Part shown: positions 49,097 through 57,702 of the stretch, one piece after another
How positions within the stretch are numbered: position 1 is the stretch's first letter
Layout: each line of letters starts with the position of its first letter
Assembly (NCBI GenBank): GCA_020635905.1
Contig: JACJYV010000001.1
Location: forward strand, 248,001 to 312,000
Origin: Bacteroidia bacterium
GTDB lineage: Bacteria; Bacteroidota; Bacteroidia; J057; JADKCL01
Reading direction: 5' to 3'
Length of the DNA stretch: 64,000 nt
Notes under the pieces: model-generated
What the model was told of the DNA's origin: nothing
Databases searched by the model: none
What the model saw: only the letters and a program-made list of their open reading frames with translations
Program-made: the position numbers and the translations under genes

Positions 49097-49684
49097 ATGG
49101 AAGTGAAAGGAAAAACCGACCGCAAAACCCAGGTGATTGAAGCCGCTGAAGCGCTTTTCAGCGACAAAGGATTTTTGGCCACCAGCATGCGCGACCTGGC
49201 TGAGGCCCTCGAACTTGAGGCCGCCAGCCTTTACACCCACATCAGTTCCAAGGATGAACTCCTTTTCCTGATCGCTGACCGTTGCGCCAACGAATTTTTC
49301 GAGGCTATCAATCCCATTTACAAGTCCAACCTGAATACTGAGGCCAAGCTCACCGCCATGATTGTGGCCCACATGGAAGTGATTGCCCGCAATCTACCCG
49401 CTTCGGCCGTGTTTTTCAACGAATGGAAACACCTGGCCGAGCCCCGCAAAAGCGAATATGCCCAGCGTCGCGACGACTATGAAGCCATTTTCCGTTCCGT
49501 GGTGCGCAAGGGTTTTGAGGAAAATCTCTTTTATAATTACGACGAAGGTTTTTCCACCCGTACCATCCTGGCTGCTCTTAACTGGACCCACACCTGGTAC
49601 AAACCCGACGGAGAACTAAAACCCGAAGAAATTGGCGAAAGGCTGGCCAAAATCCTGCTGACCGGCCTGATTCGCAATATGTAA
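49097..49684 (+). CDS. TetR-family regulator, probable PaaR
   Basis: 195 aa. N-terminal helix-turn-helix: TQVIEAAEALFSDKGFLATSMRDLAEALELEAASLYTHISSKDELL (about 10-56) is a textbook TetR DNA-binding domain. The C-terminal helices (about 70-195) form the ligand domain. It heads a run of genes ending with paaABCD (32-bp gap to paaA) and an operator lies before it, so control of phenylacetate breakdown by an acyl-CoA effector is likely. A fatty-acid-responsive FadR-type TetR is the alternative. Confidence 0.88.
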   Translation: MEVKGKTDRKTQVIEAAEALFSDKGFLATSMRDLAEALELEAASLYTHISSKDELLFLIADRCANEFFEAINPIYKSNLNTEAKLTAMIVAHMEVIARNLPASAVFFNEWKHLAEPRKSEYAQRRDDYEAIFRSVVRKGFEENLFYNYDEGFSTRTILAALNWTHTWYKPDGELKPEEIGERLAKILLTGLIRNM

Positions 49685-49716
49685 TTCAATTTGACCATCA
49701 ATTAATCTGATTCTAT

Positions 49717-50706
49717 ATGTACGGACAACTTAGCAATCCCGAAGTTGACAACTGGGGAGCCAAAATCCAGGATGAAGATCCCGAAAAACTGGCCGAATTT
49801 GAGGCCATTATCGAACGGGGCGAGAAAATTGAGCCCCAGGATTGGATGCCCTATGAGTATCGCCGCCAGCTGATCCGCATGATCGAACAACACGCGCATT
49901 CCGAGATTATCGGGGCGCTGCCCGAAGGAACCTGGATCACCCGGGCCCCGGGATTTCGCCGCAAACTGGCCCTCATGGCCAAAGTTCAGGATGAATCAGG
50001 TCACGCTCAGTTGCTCTATGCCGCGGCTGAAACCCTTGGAAAATCCCGGGAGGACATGATCAACGACCTGATCAGCGGCAAGTCCAAATATTCCAATGTA
50101 TTCAACTACCCGGCCGTTACCTGGGCCGACACTGCGGTGATCGCCTTCCTGATTGATGCAGGGGCCATCGTCAACCAGACCCTCAATTCCAAAGGTTCCT
50201 ACGGACCTTATTGTCGTGCCCTGGAACGGATTTGCTATGAAGAATCCTTCCACCTGAAATATGGCCACGATTCCGTGGTCCACCTCGCTACTGGCACCAA
50301 AGAACAGCGCGCCATGGTTCAGGAAGCCCTCAACCGCTGGTACCAACCCATCCTTCACTTCCACGGTCCGCCGGACAAAGTATCTGCCCACACGGAAAAG
50401 CTGATGAAATGGAAGGTCAAAATGGCTACCAACGACGAAATGCGTCAACAATTTCTGGATATGTATGTGCCCAAAATCTGGGAACTGGGCCTCACCTTTC
50501 CCGATCCCAACCTGCGTAAAAACCCTGAAACGGGCCAATGGGAATTCACTGATCCCGACTGGGATGAATTCAAACGGGTGATCAACGGAGACGGTCCCTG
50601 CAATGCAGAGCGCCTCGCAGTGCGCAGACTGGCCGAGGAAAATGGCCGCTGGGTGCGTGAAGCACTTCGTCAAAATAATGAACAATATGTGGCTCCGCTG
50701 GCCTGA
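49717..50706 (+). CDS. paaA: 1,2-phenylacetyl-CoA epoxidase, catalytic subunit A
   Basis: 329 aa. Catalytic diiron subunit that epoxidises the ring of phenylacetyl-CoA. Metal ligands can be seen: Glu63 in the first helix pair (HSEIIGALPEG), DESGHAQ with Glu93 and His96, and YEESFHLKYGHD with Glu176 and His179. The C-terminal part ends as in the family. Next genes are paaB (14 bp), paaC and paaD, all on the same strand, likely one operon with the regulator. Confidence 0.97.
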   Translation: MYGQLSNPEVDNWGAKIQDEDPEKLAEFEAIIERGEKIEPQDWMPYEYRRQLIRMIEQHAHSEIIGALPEGTWITRAPGFRRKLALMAKVQDESGHAQLLYAAAETLGKSREDMINDLISGKSKYSNVFNYPAVTWADTAVIAFLIDAGAIVNQTLNSKGSYGPYCRALERICYEESFHLKYGHDSVVHLATGTKEQRAMVQEALNRWYQPILHFHGPPDKVSAHTEKLMKWKVKMATNDEMRQQFLDMYVPKIWELGLTFPDPNLRKNPETGQWEFTDPDWDEFKRVINGDGPCNAERLAVRRLAEENGRWVREALRQNNEQYVAPLA

Positions 50707-50720
50707 TAATTGAAATTGAT

Positions 50721-51098
50721 ATGAAACTGAATTCACTTGATCCAAGGGTTTCACGGGCTGATTTGCCCGCAGAAGACCAATATCAGCCTCAGGACGGCCT
50801 GAACCAATGGCAAACCTATGAGGTGTTTCACCAGAAGTCACGCGGCACCCAGCACATCCATGTGGGCAGCCTGCACGCTCCCTCGCCCGAACTGGCCCTG
50901 ATTCTGGCCAAAGAGCAATACGCACGACGCATGAAATGCGTCAACCTGTGGGTCGTACGCACCACGGATGTATTTGCAAGTTCCTATGACGATGCAGATA
51001 TGTTTGAGCCTGCCACGGACAAGAGCTACCGCGAAGCTTTTGGCTACAAAAACAAGGAAATTATCCGCAAGTACAAGGCCGAACTGGAGCACAAGTAA
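50721..51098 (+). CDS. paaB: 1,2-phenylacetyl-CoA epoxidase, subunit B
   Basis: 125 aa. Small subunit thought to bridge the PaaAC heterodimers and the reductase. Family features: WQTYEVFHQKSRGTQHIHVGSLHAPSPELALILAKEQYARR (about 28-68) and NLWVVRTTDVFASSYDDADMFEPATDKSYREAFGY (about 74-108). N-terminal extension of about 25 residues is slightly longer than in E. coli. 14 bp after paaA. Confidence 0.95.
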   Translation: MKLNSLDPRVSRADLPAEDQYQPQDGLNQWQTYEVFHQKSRGTQHIHVGSLHAPSPELALILAKEQYARRMKCVNLWVVRTTDVFASSYDDADMFEPATDKSYREAFGYKNKEIIRKYKAELEHK

Positions 51099-51118
51099 AA
51101 TTTCAAAACTGAACTAAA

Positions 51119-51877
51119 ATGAATTTCGAAGCTATAAAAGACCTGCTTTACCGTCTCGGCGACGATGACCTGATCCTGGGTCACCGCAATTCTGAATGGA
51201 CAGGTTTGGGCCCGATTCTGGAAGAAGACATTGCCTTTTCTTCCATGGCACAGGATGAAATTGGCCACGCCCAGGCCTATTATATGATCCTCAACGAGCT
51301 TTTCGACGAACCCGCGCCCGATATCATTGGATTTCACCGCAAGGCTGAAGATTTCCGTTCGTGCAAACTGGTCGAATATCCCATTGGCGACTATGCCTTC
51401 AGTCTGATCCGCCACTTTCTGTATGATGTGGCTGAAAGCGTTCGTCTGCAGGATTTGACCCGCTCCAATTTCAAACCTCTGGCTGAATTGTGCAAGAAGT
51501 TGCTGAGAGAGGAAAAATACCACTTATTGCATGCCATGACCTGGGTAAAGCAGTTGGGAAATTCCACGGATGAAGCCAAGCAAAGATTGCAACAAGCCCT
51601 GGATTTTGCCTTTCCCCTGGCCTTTGGCATTTTTGAGCCCACTGCTGGCAGTGCGGCTTTGGCTGAAGACGGCATCATGTCGGCCGAGGCAGACCTGGAA
51701 GCCCACTGGCTGACCGAAATTACGGGCCTGATCCACGATTCGGGATTGCAAGTCCCGGAAGTGAAAGACAAAACAGTGGGTTACGGTGGCCGTACCGGCC
51801 AGCATTCAGAGCATTTGCAGCCTTTGCTGGCTGAAATGACTGAGGTGCTTTCCATTGACCCGACCGCCATCTGGTAA
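51119..51877 (+). CDS. paaC: 1,2-phenylacetyl-CoA epoxidase, structural subunit C
   Basis: 252 aa. Ferritin-like four-helix protein that dimerises with PaaA. Starts with AIKDLLYRLGDDDLILGHRNSEWTG, then EEDIAFSSMAQDEIGHAQAYY (about 35-55) and LLREEKYHLLHAMTW (about 128-142), as in PaaC; in this family these residues do not carry the catalytic iron. Follows paaB by 20 bp, with paaD 3 bp downstream. Confidence 0.95.
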   Translation: MNFEAIKDLLYRLGDDDLILGHRNSEWTGLGPILEEDIAFSSMAQDEIGHAQAYYMILNELFDEPAPDIIGFHRKAEDFRSCKLVEYPIGDYAFSLIRHFLYDVAESVRLQDLTRSNFKPLAELCKKLLREEKYHLLHAMTWVKQLGNSTDEAKQRLQQALDFAFPLAFGIFEPTAGSAALAEDGIMSAEADLEAHWLTEITGLIHDSGLQVPEVKDKTVGYGGRTGQHSEHLQPLLAEMTEVLSIDPTAIW

Positions 51878-51880
51878 GCC

Positions 51881-52378
51881 ATGAGCACCACTCTCACGGA
51901 CTGGACGGAAGACGAAATCCTCGAAATTCTCAACGAGGTCAAAGACCCTGAGATTCCTGTGATCTCAGTGGTGGATTTGGGCATTGTGCGGGAAATCAGC
52001 ATCCGCCCCGAAGGGGTGGATGTTTTGATGACTCCTACTTTTGCAGGCTGTCCGGCCATTGATGTGATGAAAAAAGGGGTGATTCAGGCCCTGGCCAATC
52101 ATGGCATTTCACCTGCCACTGTGACCGTGGATTATAAAATTCCCTGGTCGAGCAATATGGTCAGCCCCCGCGGCAAACAATTGCTGAAAGATTTTGGACT
52201 CTCCCCTCCCCCGGCCTTTGACGGCATGCTTACCCTGGAAGTTCTGCAAAATGCCCTTTGTCCCAAATGCGGCTCCAATAATACCTGGATGATGAATGCC
52301 TTTGGGCCCACAGCCTGCCGGGCAGTACACCATTGCAGGAATTGTCAGGAGACGTTTGAGCAGTTTAAGCCGTTGTAG
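51881..52378 (+). CDS. paaD: 1,2-phenylacetyl-CoA epoxidase maturation protein D
   Basis: 165 aa. MIP18/DUF59 domain (about 8-90: LNEVKDPEIPVISVVDLGIV with the conserved DPE, and TPTFAGCPAIDVM with the reactive Cys) and a C-terminal zinc-ribbon-like segment with four Cys (CPKCG ... CRAVHHCRNC, about 127-155). It is believed to help mature the iron centre of the epoxidase or its Fe-S reductase. Last gene of the run: paaE (the reductase) is not in the next 100 bp, where a terminator stands instead. Confidence 0.95.
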   Translation: MSTTLTDWTEDEILEILNEVKDPEIPVISVVDLGIVREISIRPEGVDVLMTPTFAGCPAIDVMKKGVIQALANHGISPATVTVDYKIPWSSNMVSPRGKQLLKDFGLSPPPAFDGMLTLEVLQNALCPKCGSNNTWMMNAFGPTACRAVHHCRNCQETFEQFKPL

Positions 52379-52439
52379 GTGAATTGGCAGGAAAACGGGG
52401 GGAAGAACAATCCCTAATTTCAAATATTCTCTTTACAAG

Positions 52440-52473
52440 ATCCCTTTTCATACCTTATGGAAAGGGATTTTTC
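52440..52473 (+). terminator. Terminator of the paa operon
   Basis: ATCCCTTT (52440-52447) pairs with AAAGGGAT (52461-52468), plus inner CA/TG pairs, followed by TTTTTC. It confirms that paaD ends the transcript. Confidence 0.85.
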
Positions 52474-52485
52474 TTGAAAAAAAAA

Positions 52486-52513
52486 TCCCCCGACTGGCAA
52501 GCCAACCGGGGGA
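52486..52513 (-). terminator. Terminator of the 1623-aa T9SS gene
   Basis: TCCCCCG (52486-52492) and CGGGGGA (52507-52513), with inner GGC/GCC. On the minus strand a run of nine T follows. Confidence 0.85.
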
Positions 52514-52535
52514 AGTGAGTATGGGCAAGATTTCT

Positions 52536-55500
52536 CTACTCGAGAATAATCTTCAAAACTTGTTGGCGGCCTTCCTTCTCACTGACTTTCATCAGGTAAA
52601 TGCCGCTGGCATTTTCGGAAATGTCAATGCTTTCGGTCCACTTTGTGACCCCATCCAGCTCTTTCGCAAAAATGGCGCGGCCGGTCAGGTCGATAATTTC
52701 CACTTTCAGGTCGAAAGCCCGGGCAAAGTCGAGGCCAAGATTGAAGCGACCAGTGGAAGGATTGGGATAAACAGTGATACCATTGGCAAAGGCCTCGTCT
52801 TCAATTCCTACTGGCGCCAGAATGGTAATATCATCGCAGTAGGTATCCGAGCAGGCTCCATTGCTTACGGTAAGGCAAACGTTGAAGCTGCCCATGGCCA
52901 CGTACACATGAGAAGGATTCTGCTGGGTGGAGGTCGATCCGTCACCAAAATTCCACAGCCAGGAGGTTGGCGAGCCCGTGGATTGGTCTGTAAAACTCAC
53001 TGGCTGGAATAATGGCTTGGAGGCCGGCGCGTTCCAGTCTGATGTGATCGCAGAACCTGCGGTCAGGGTCACGGAAGAAGTGGCAGAACAGCCAATATTA
53101 TCCGTCACGGTTACTGAGTAAGAACCAGGCTGGGTTACCACAACCGTCTGGGTGGTGGCCCCTGTTGACCAGGCGTAAGAATTACCAGGATTGCCTGCGT
53201 CCAGGGTGTAGGGCTGGTTGGCACATATCTGTCCACCAGGACCCAGATTCACCACCAGAGAGGAGCCAGTTACCACCAGGGTATCGTAGCCTTTACAACC
53301 CGAGGTCGGGTTGGTAACTTCAACAATGTAAATTCCCGGGGTGTTTACAGAAATGCTCTGAGTGGTCGCTCCCGTGGACCAAAGGTAGGTATGGCCGGGG
53401 TTTCCGGCATTCATGGTCACGCTTTGTCCGTTACAAACCACCTGATTGGGACCGAGGTTCACAATGGGCTTGCTGGCTACGGTAATCACCACAGAGTCTG
53501 TGGCCGAACAACCAGCGGCATTGGTAACGGTTACGTAGTAAGTTCCAGAGGTGGTGCCAGAAATGCTTTGCGCGGTGGAGTTATTTTGCCACAAATAAGT
53601 AGCTCCAGGATTTCCCGCTGAAAGGGTGAAACTGTTACAGGCGAAACGGTCTGGGCCAAGGTTCACCACGGGTGGCAACAGGGCATTCAGATTCATGGTA
53701 TCAGAGGCAGTACAGCCGTCGGGCGAGGTCACGGTAACCCAATACTGGCCTGGGGCAGACGCCACCAGCACCTGAGAGGTAGCTCCCGTGCTCCATGAAT
53801 AAGTCTGAAGCGGATGCGACTGACCTGCATTCAGGGTGGCAGAGCCACCCAGACAGAAGGTCTGGTCAGGCCCAAGGCCTGTGGCAATTGAACCAAAGAA
53901 ATCAACCTGAACCTGGTCTGTCTCCACACAGCCATCCTGGCTGGTGATGGTGACCGAGTACAATCCTGAGTTCACAGGCTGGATCACCTGACTGGTTGCC
54001 CCCGTATTCCAGAGGAAATTCGCACCCGGGTTCTGGGCATCAAGTGGTACCACAGAAGGGCAAATAATGATGGAATCCTGGGGGAAAGGCTTGACCGGCT
54101 GATCGTAAACGATCACATTGATGGTATCCTTGGCTTCACAGTTATTGCTGTCTGTAACGGTTACAAAATACTGACCGCTGGTGTCGGCAGTGTACCAGTA
54201 TTTATTGGAATTGCCCTTCCATTTGAAGAGTGACCACACCAGGGTATCCAATTCCATGTAGTAATCCCCACAAACGGAAGTATCAGGTCCAAGATCGACC
54301 GAAACAATCACCCCTGTAAATTCATCAGCCCCAATATCGGGCGTGGTAAGGCTGCGGGTATCTCCATCCAGATCCTGGGTGATTCCCGCAATCGGGCTGC
54401 CCAGATTGTCGATGGTACTGCAGAAAATGTGCAGATCAATATCACTCACAAAGCCAGGCTTGGCCTGTACAGATTGCTGATCAAAGGTGGGGTAAGCAGT
54501 CTGATATGCACCAATGGTGGTGTAAGGCGTGGTGCTGATATATACCAAAGCCGTGCCCAGACTGTTATACACGTTGTAATTGATGGAACTAACGGTATTC
54601 CAGGTAGCCAGGTACATGGCGTAGCTTGAGGGCCCTTCAGAATTAAAAATATTGTTTTTAATTTCATTACCCAGGGAAAGGGAACCGCCCCAGTAGAGGC
54701 CATAGCCATTGCTGTTTCCCAGGTTTACACTGTTGTAGAAGAAATCCACATTTGCTGCATTATACATGTAAACCGAGTAGCAGGTACTGGTATAAATGTA
54801 TCCTCCGCCAAACATATTATTGCGGATAATGTTCTGTGTTCCAAGGTTTTGTTCGTTGCAATAGCTGCAATACAGCGCCCGCATTCCTGTGGAATGCGCC
54901 ACGTTATTCTCTATCAGGAAGTTTTCCTCCAGATAATTGAAATACATGGCCGAACCAGTAGTGCTTCCACTGGGATCCCCGGTGATTTCGTTATTTCGCA
55001 CCACCAAATTGCTGAGATTTATACCATAAATCCCGGCATAACCCACCATGGAAATATTATTCCCTTCCACCAAAATGCTATCATTAAAGGTGGTGGTACT
55101 GATTCCCCTCAGGGAAATCGTATAATATCCGCCCATGATTTCATTATTGCGAATGGTCAGGTAGTTGGCGTTGTCTCCATTGGTACTGTAAAATTGTCCG
55201 CAGGAAACAATGGCTGAGTTATAAACGGAAAGAACCAGGGAAGAAGCCAGAATACGGCAATCCTCAATGGTGTTGTGGTCGGCCTGGTTGGTAAGCTTGA
55301 AGCAGTAACCATAATTCCCGGTCGCCTTCACCTGAATATTTCTGAATGTCACGTAATCTGCTCCATTCAGTTCAATGATCGCAAAGTTGGTGGTGGAGTA
55401 ATTATATTCCACACTCACAGAGTCCACATCCAGACCGTCGAAGGTCACGGTATTGGTGGCCGATGAGCCAGGGATTGAGGAAATGGAAAACGCTTCCGTG

Positions 55501-57407
55501 TAAGTGCCAGGCGCGACGTTGAAAAGCACGGGCCCGTTGATCCCGCAGGAATTCAGGGCCGCGGCCGCATCCGTAAAAGAGTTATAGTTGGTGCCGCTGG
55601 TGGGCAGACCATTGTCGATGGTATAGGTACCCGACATGCCCGTACAAATGCTCACGCAGGTCGAATCGTAAGGATCGGGGTCGCCGGAAACCTGGGGATT
55701 GATGCGGGCACAAATGGTGTAAGTTCCGGGGGTAATAATATTGAGCGGGGTGGTAAAAGAATAAGACTGAGTGGCCCCAGTGGAGCCCAATCCTGTGGGG
55801 GTAAAGGTCTCAGAAACCCAGGTGGTACCGCCATTGGATGAATACTGGACCGTCATGGAGGTGGAATTCAGGGAATTCTGCCCGTTATTCATCAGGTCAA
55901 TCGTCACCGTATTATTCCCCAAAGCCAGCACAACGGGGGCCGAAATAGCCAGAATGTCAGCATCAAAAGGTGCCAGCACATACTCATCCGCCCCTACGTC
56001 CTTGGTAATGTCTGGAGGGAAAGGTCTGGGATCACCGTCAATATCCACCGTGGTGGTGGTACCATTATTGGCCCAGTTGGCCATGGCAGCTCCAAAAACG
56101 TGCAGGTTGGTGGAACTGAAGTGGTTGGGCCACACGGCCTGGCAGTTCTGGTGAAAGGACGAATTGGCCGCCTGCAAAGCGGTCAGGTTGGCGTAAGCAG
56201 CTCCAAAATAGGCATAAAGTCCACCTGTGGAATAATAGTTATTATAATCCATGGTAGTGGCATAGGTTGTACTACCCATGTAAATGGCGTAGCCAGATCC
56301 TGTACCATTATAGGAGAATGTATTATTCTGAATGTTGTGCCCGCTGTGGGTGCCCAGCATATAGAAAACGTAAGCTGTGCCAGGCACGTCAACCAGCACA
56401 CTGTTGTGCCAGATGTCGAGGTTATTTCCTGTATAAACGTACAACCCGTAGCCATTGGAGGTGGAGAGGTAATTTCCACCAATCATGTTATTGGCGATGC
56501 GGGAACGGTTGGAGGTATTCTGATTTGAGTAATAGATGTAAGCCCCGTAAGACCCTACGGTATGAATGGTGTTTCTGGAAAATGAAAACTCATTCCAGTA
56601 ACGAATGGTTGCTCCGTAGGCTGAAGTGGTGGATTGGGAGCCCATGGCAATATAGTTTCCGTCAAAAGTGCCCAGGGTTTGGTAGTAAGAGTAAAATCCA
56701 ATGTAATAAACCTCTGAAAAGGTGTTATTCGTAACCGTATTGACCTGAGATCCGGATCCCGAAGGACCGTTAAGCACCATCCCGTAATAACCGCCCTTGA
56801 TCTCGTTATTATTGAAAGTCAGATAGTTAACCGCGTCTGAATAAGTGGTGTAATATTGCCCCGTCATTACAGGAATGCGGTAAGAACCAGTAGCATAGGA
56901 TTGAACTGAGATTTTACATCCGTCCACTTCGCAGAAGTTGCACTGATTTTCAAATTGCAGGCCATAACCGTAGGTTACTCCTGTATTTTCAATCGCAAGA
57001 TTTTTGATGTGGATATAGTCCGCTCCATTAAGACGGAAAGTTGACGCATATGCTACGTTACTTGCGGTGGTAATTTTTCTGGTATTGGGATCAACCCCAT
57101 CAAAGGTGATCGTTTTGGAAGCATTGGCGCCTGTAACCGGGTTCAGACTTACTGCTTCATTATAGGTCCCGGCTGCAACCGTAAATATGACCGAGGCACT
57201 GATGCCTGGCCCCTGAACCGGACCGCCGTCGGAGCGGGTACCAGAATTCAGATCGGAAATGGCTGCGGTAAAACTCTGATAGTTGGTGGCTGAGGCAGCT
57301 GCGCCAGAATTGATGGTATAATTGCCACTCAGGGCAGCAAATGTGAAAAAAGGAGCGCAGGAGAGTAAAAAAGCAAGTAAAAAATCACGATTTAAAACTC
57401 TTCTCAT
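52536..57407 (-). CDS. Giant T9SS protein with two beta-helix domains, six Ig-like repeats and PKD
   Basis: 1623 aa; signal peptide to about residue 24. Two homologous right-handed beta-helix domains (about 26-475 and 590-1025), each starting with a line like SGNYTINSGxxxSxTNYQSF and AAISDLNS, with a CARDB-like domain (about 485-585) between. Then six repeats of about 68-72 residues (about 1035-1455; pattern LGPxxxxC, LNAGNPGxxYxWSTGATTQ, Y-V-T-V-T, GC-x-A-T/S-D), a PKD domain (about 1456-1530, WNFGDGSTSTQQNPSHVY) and a T9SS type A domain (about 1535-1623, VYPNPSTGRFNLGLDF). The C-terminal cassette is colinear with that of the next gene. Likely surface adhesin. Confidence 0.9.
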   Translation of the reverse strand: MRRVLNRDFLLAFLLSCAPFFTFAALSGNYTINSGAAASATNYQSFTAAISDLNSGTRSDGGPVQGPGISASVIFTVAAGTYNEAVSLNPVTGANASKTITFDGVDPNTRKITTASNVAYASTFRLNGADYIHIKNLAIENTGVTYGYGLQFENQCNFCEVDGCKISVQSYATGSYRIPVMTGQYYTTYSDAVNYLTFNNNEIKGGYYGMVLNGPSGSGSQVNTVTNNTFSEVYYIGFYSYYQTLGTFDGNYIAMGSQSTTSAYGATIRYWNEFSFSRNTIHTVGSYGAYIYYSNQNTSNRSRIANNMIGGNYLSTSNGYGLYVYTGNNLDIWHNSVLVDVPGTAYVFYMLGTHSGHNIQNNTFSYNGTGSGYAIYMGSTTYATTMDYNNYYSTGGLYAYFGAAYANLTALQAANSSFHQNCQAVWPNHFSSTNLHVFGAAMANWANNGTTTTVDIDGDPRPFPPDITKDVGADEYVLAPFDADILAISAPVVLALGNNTVTIDLMNNGQNSLNSTSMTVQYSSNGGTTWVSETFTPTGLGSTGATQSYSFTTPLNIITPGTYTICARINPQVSGDPDPYDSTCVSICTGMSGTYTIDNGLPTSGTNYNSFTDAAAALNSCGINGPVLFNVAPGTYTEAFSISSIPGSSATNTVTFDGLDVDSVSVEYNYSTTNFAIIELNGADYVTFRNIQVKATGNYGYCFKLTNQADHNTIEDCRILASSLVLSVYNSAIVSCGQFYSTNGDNANYLTIRNNEIMGGYYTISLRGISTTTFNDSILVEGNNISMVGYAGIYGINLSNLVVRNNEITGDPSGSTTGSAMYFNYLEENFLIENNVAHSTGMRALYCSYCNEQNLGTQNIIRNNMFGGGYIYTSTCYSVYMYNAANVDFFYNSVNLGNSNGYGLYWGGSLSLGNEIKNNIFNSEGPSSYAMYLATWNTVSSINYNVYNSLGTALVYISTTPYTTIGAYQTAYPTFDQQSVQAKPGFVSDIDLHIFCSTIDNLGSPIAGITQDLDGDTRSLTTPDIGADEFTGVIVSVDLGPDTSVCGDYYMELDTLVWSLFKWKGNSNKYWYTADTSGQYFVTVTDSNNCEAKDTINVIVYDQPVKPFPQDSIIICPSVVPLDAQNPGANFLWNTGATSQVIQPVNSGLYSVTITSQDGCVETDQVQVDFFGSIATGLGPDQTFCLGGSATLNAGQSHPLQTYSWSTGATSQVLVASAPGQYWVTVTSPDGCTASDTMNLNALLPPVVNLGPDRFACNSFTLSAGNPGATYLWQNNSTAQSISGTTSGTYYVTVTNAAGCSATDSVVITVASKPIVNLGPNQVVCNGQSVTMNAGNPGHTYLWSTGATTQSISVNTPGIYIVEVTNPTSGCKGYDTLVVTGSSLVVNLGPGGQICANQPYTLDAGNPGNSYAWSTGATTQTVVVTQPGSYSVTVTDNIGCSATSSVTLTAGSAITSDWNAPASKPLFQPVSFTDQSTGSPTSWLWNFGDGSTSTQQNPSHVYVAMGSFNVCLTVSNGACSDTYCDDITILAPVGIEDEAFANGITVYPNPSTGRFNLGLDFARAFDLKVEIIDLTGRAIFAKELDGVTKWTESIDISENASGIYLMKVSEKEGRQQVLKIILE

Positions 57408-57440
57408 ATCTATCCGGGGCTAAGTAATATTCCAATACTA

Positions 57441-57448
57441 CAAAAATA
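57441..57448 (-). promoter_or_regulatory. -7 element for the 1623-aa T9SS gene
   Basis: Minus strand TATTTTTG, a perfect TAnnTTTG box, 33 bp before the ATG at 57407. No clear -33 box. Confidence 0.45.
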
Positions 57449-57648
57449 AACCTTTTAAATGATATTCCTAAATTCCTCATCCACATGAGTGTTAGTTGAC
57501 CGACGTTTTCGGGTTTTTCAAAATCTTAAATATACTGATTTACAACAACTTGTATTCGAATGGCTATGCCGACCCGGAAAATTCCAGTTTAAACATCTTT
57601 TTCCACAAAATAAATAATGGCCCAAGGAAGCTTCATTCCCCCAAAAAT

Positions 57649-57687
57649 GAAAAATCTCATACCCTTTTCTGGATATGAGATTTTTCA
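57649..57687 (-). terminator. Terminator of the 1089-aa-class T9SS gene
   Basis: TGAAAAATCTCATA (57649-57662) and TATGAGATTTTTCA (57674-57687) are perfect 14-bp arms with an 11-nt loop, 16 bp after the stop codon at 57703. No other feature is seen in 57449-57648. Confidence 0.85.
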
Positions 57688-57702
57688 GAGGGGAAATATT
57701 TC

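Noticed and set aside
49996..50925. Minus-strand frame of 309 codons
   Set aside because: Antisense of paaA and paaB; those proteins carry intact diiron and family motifs.
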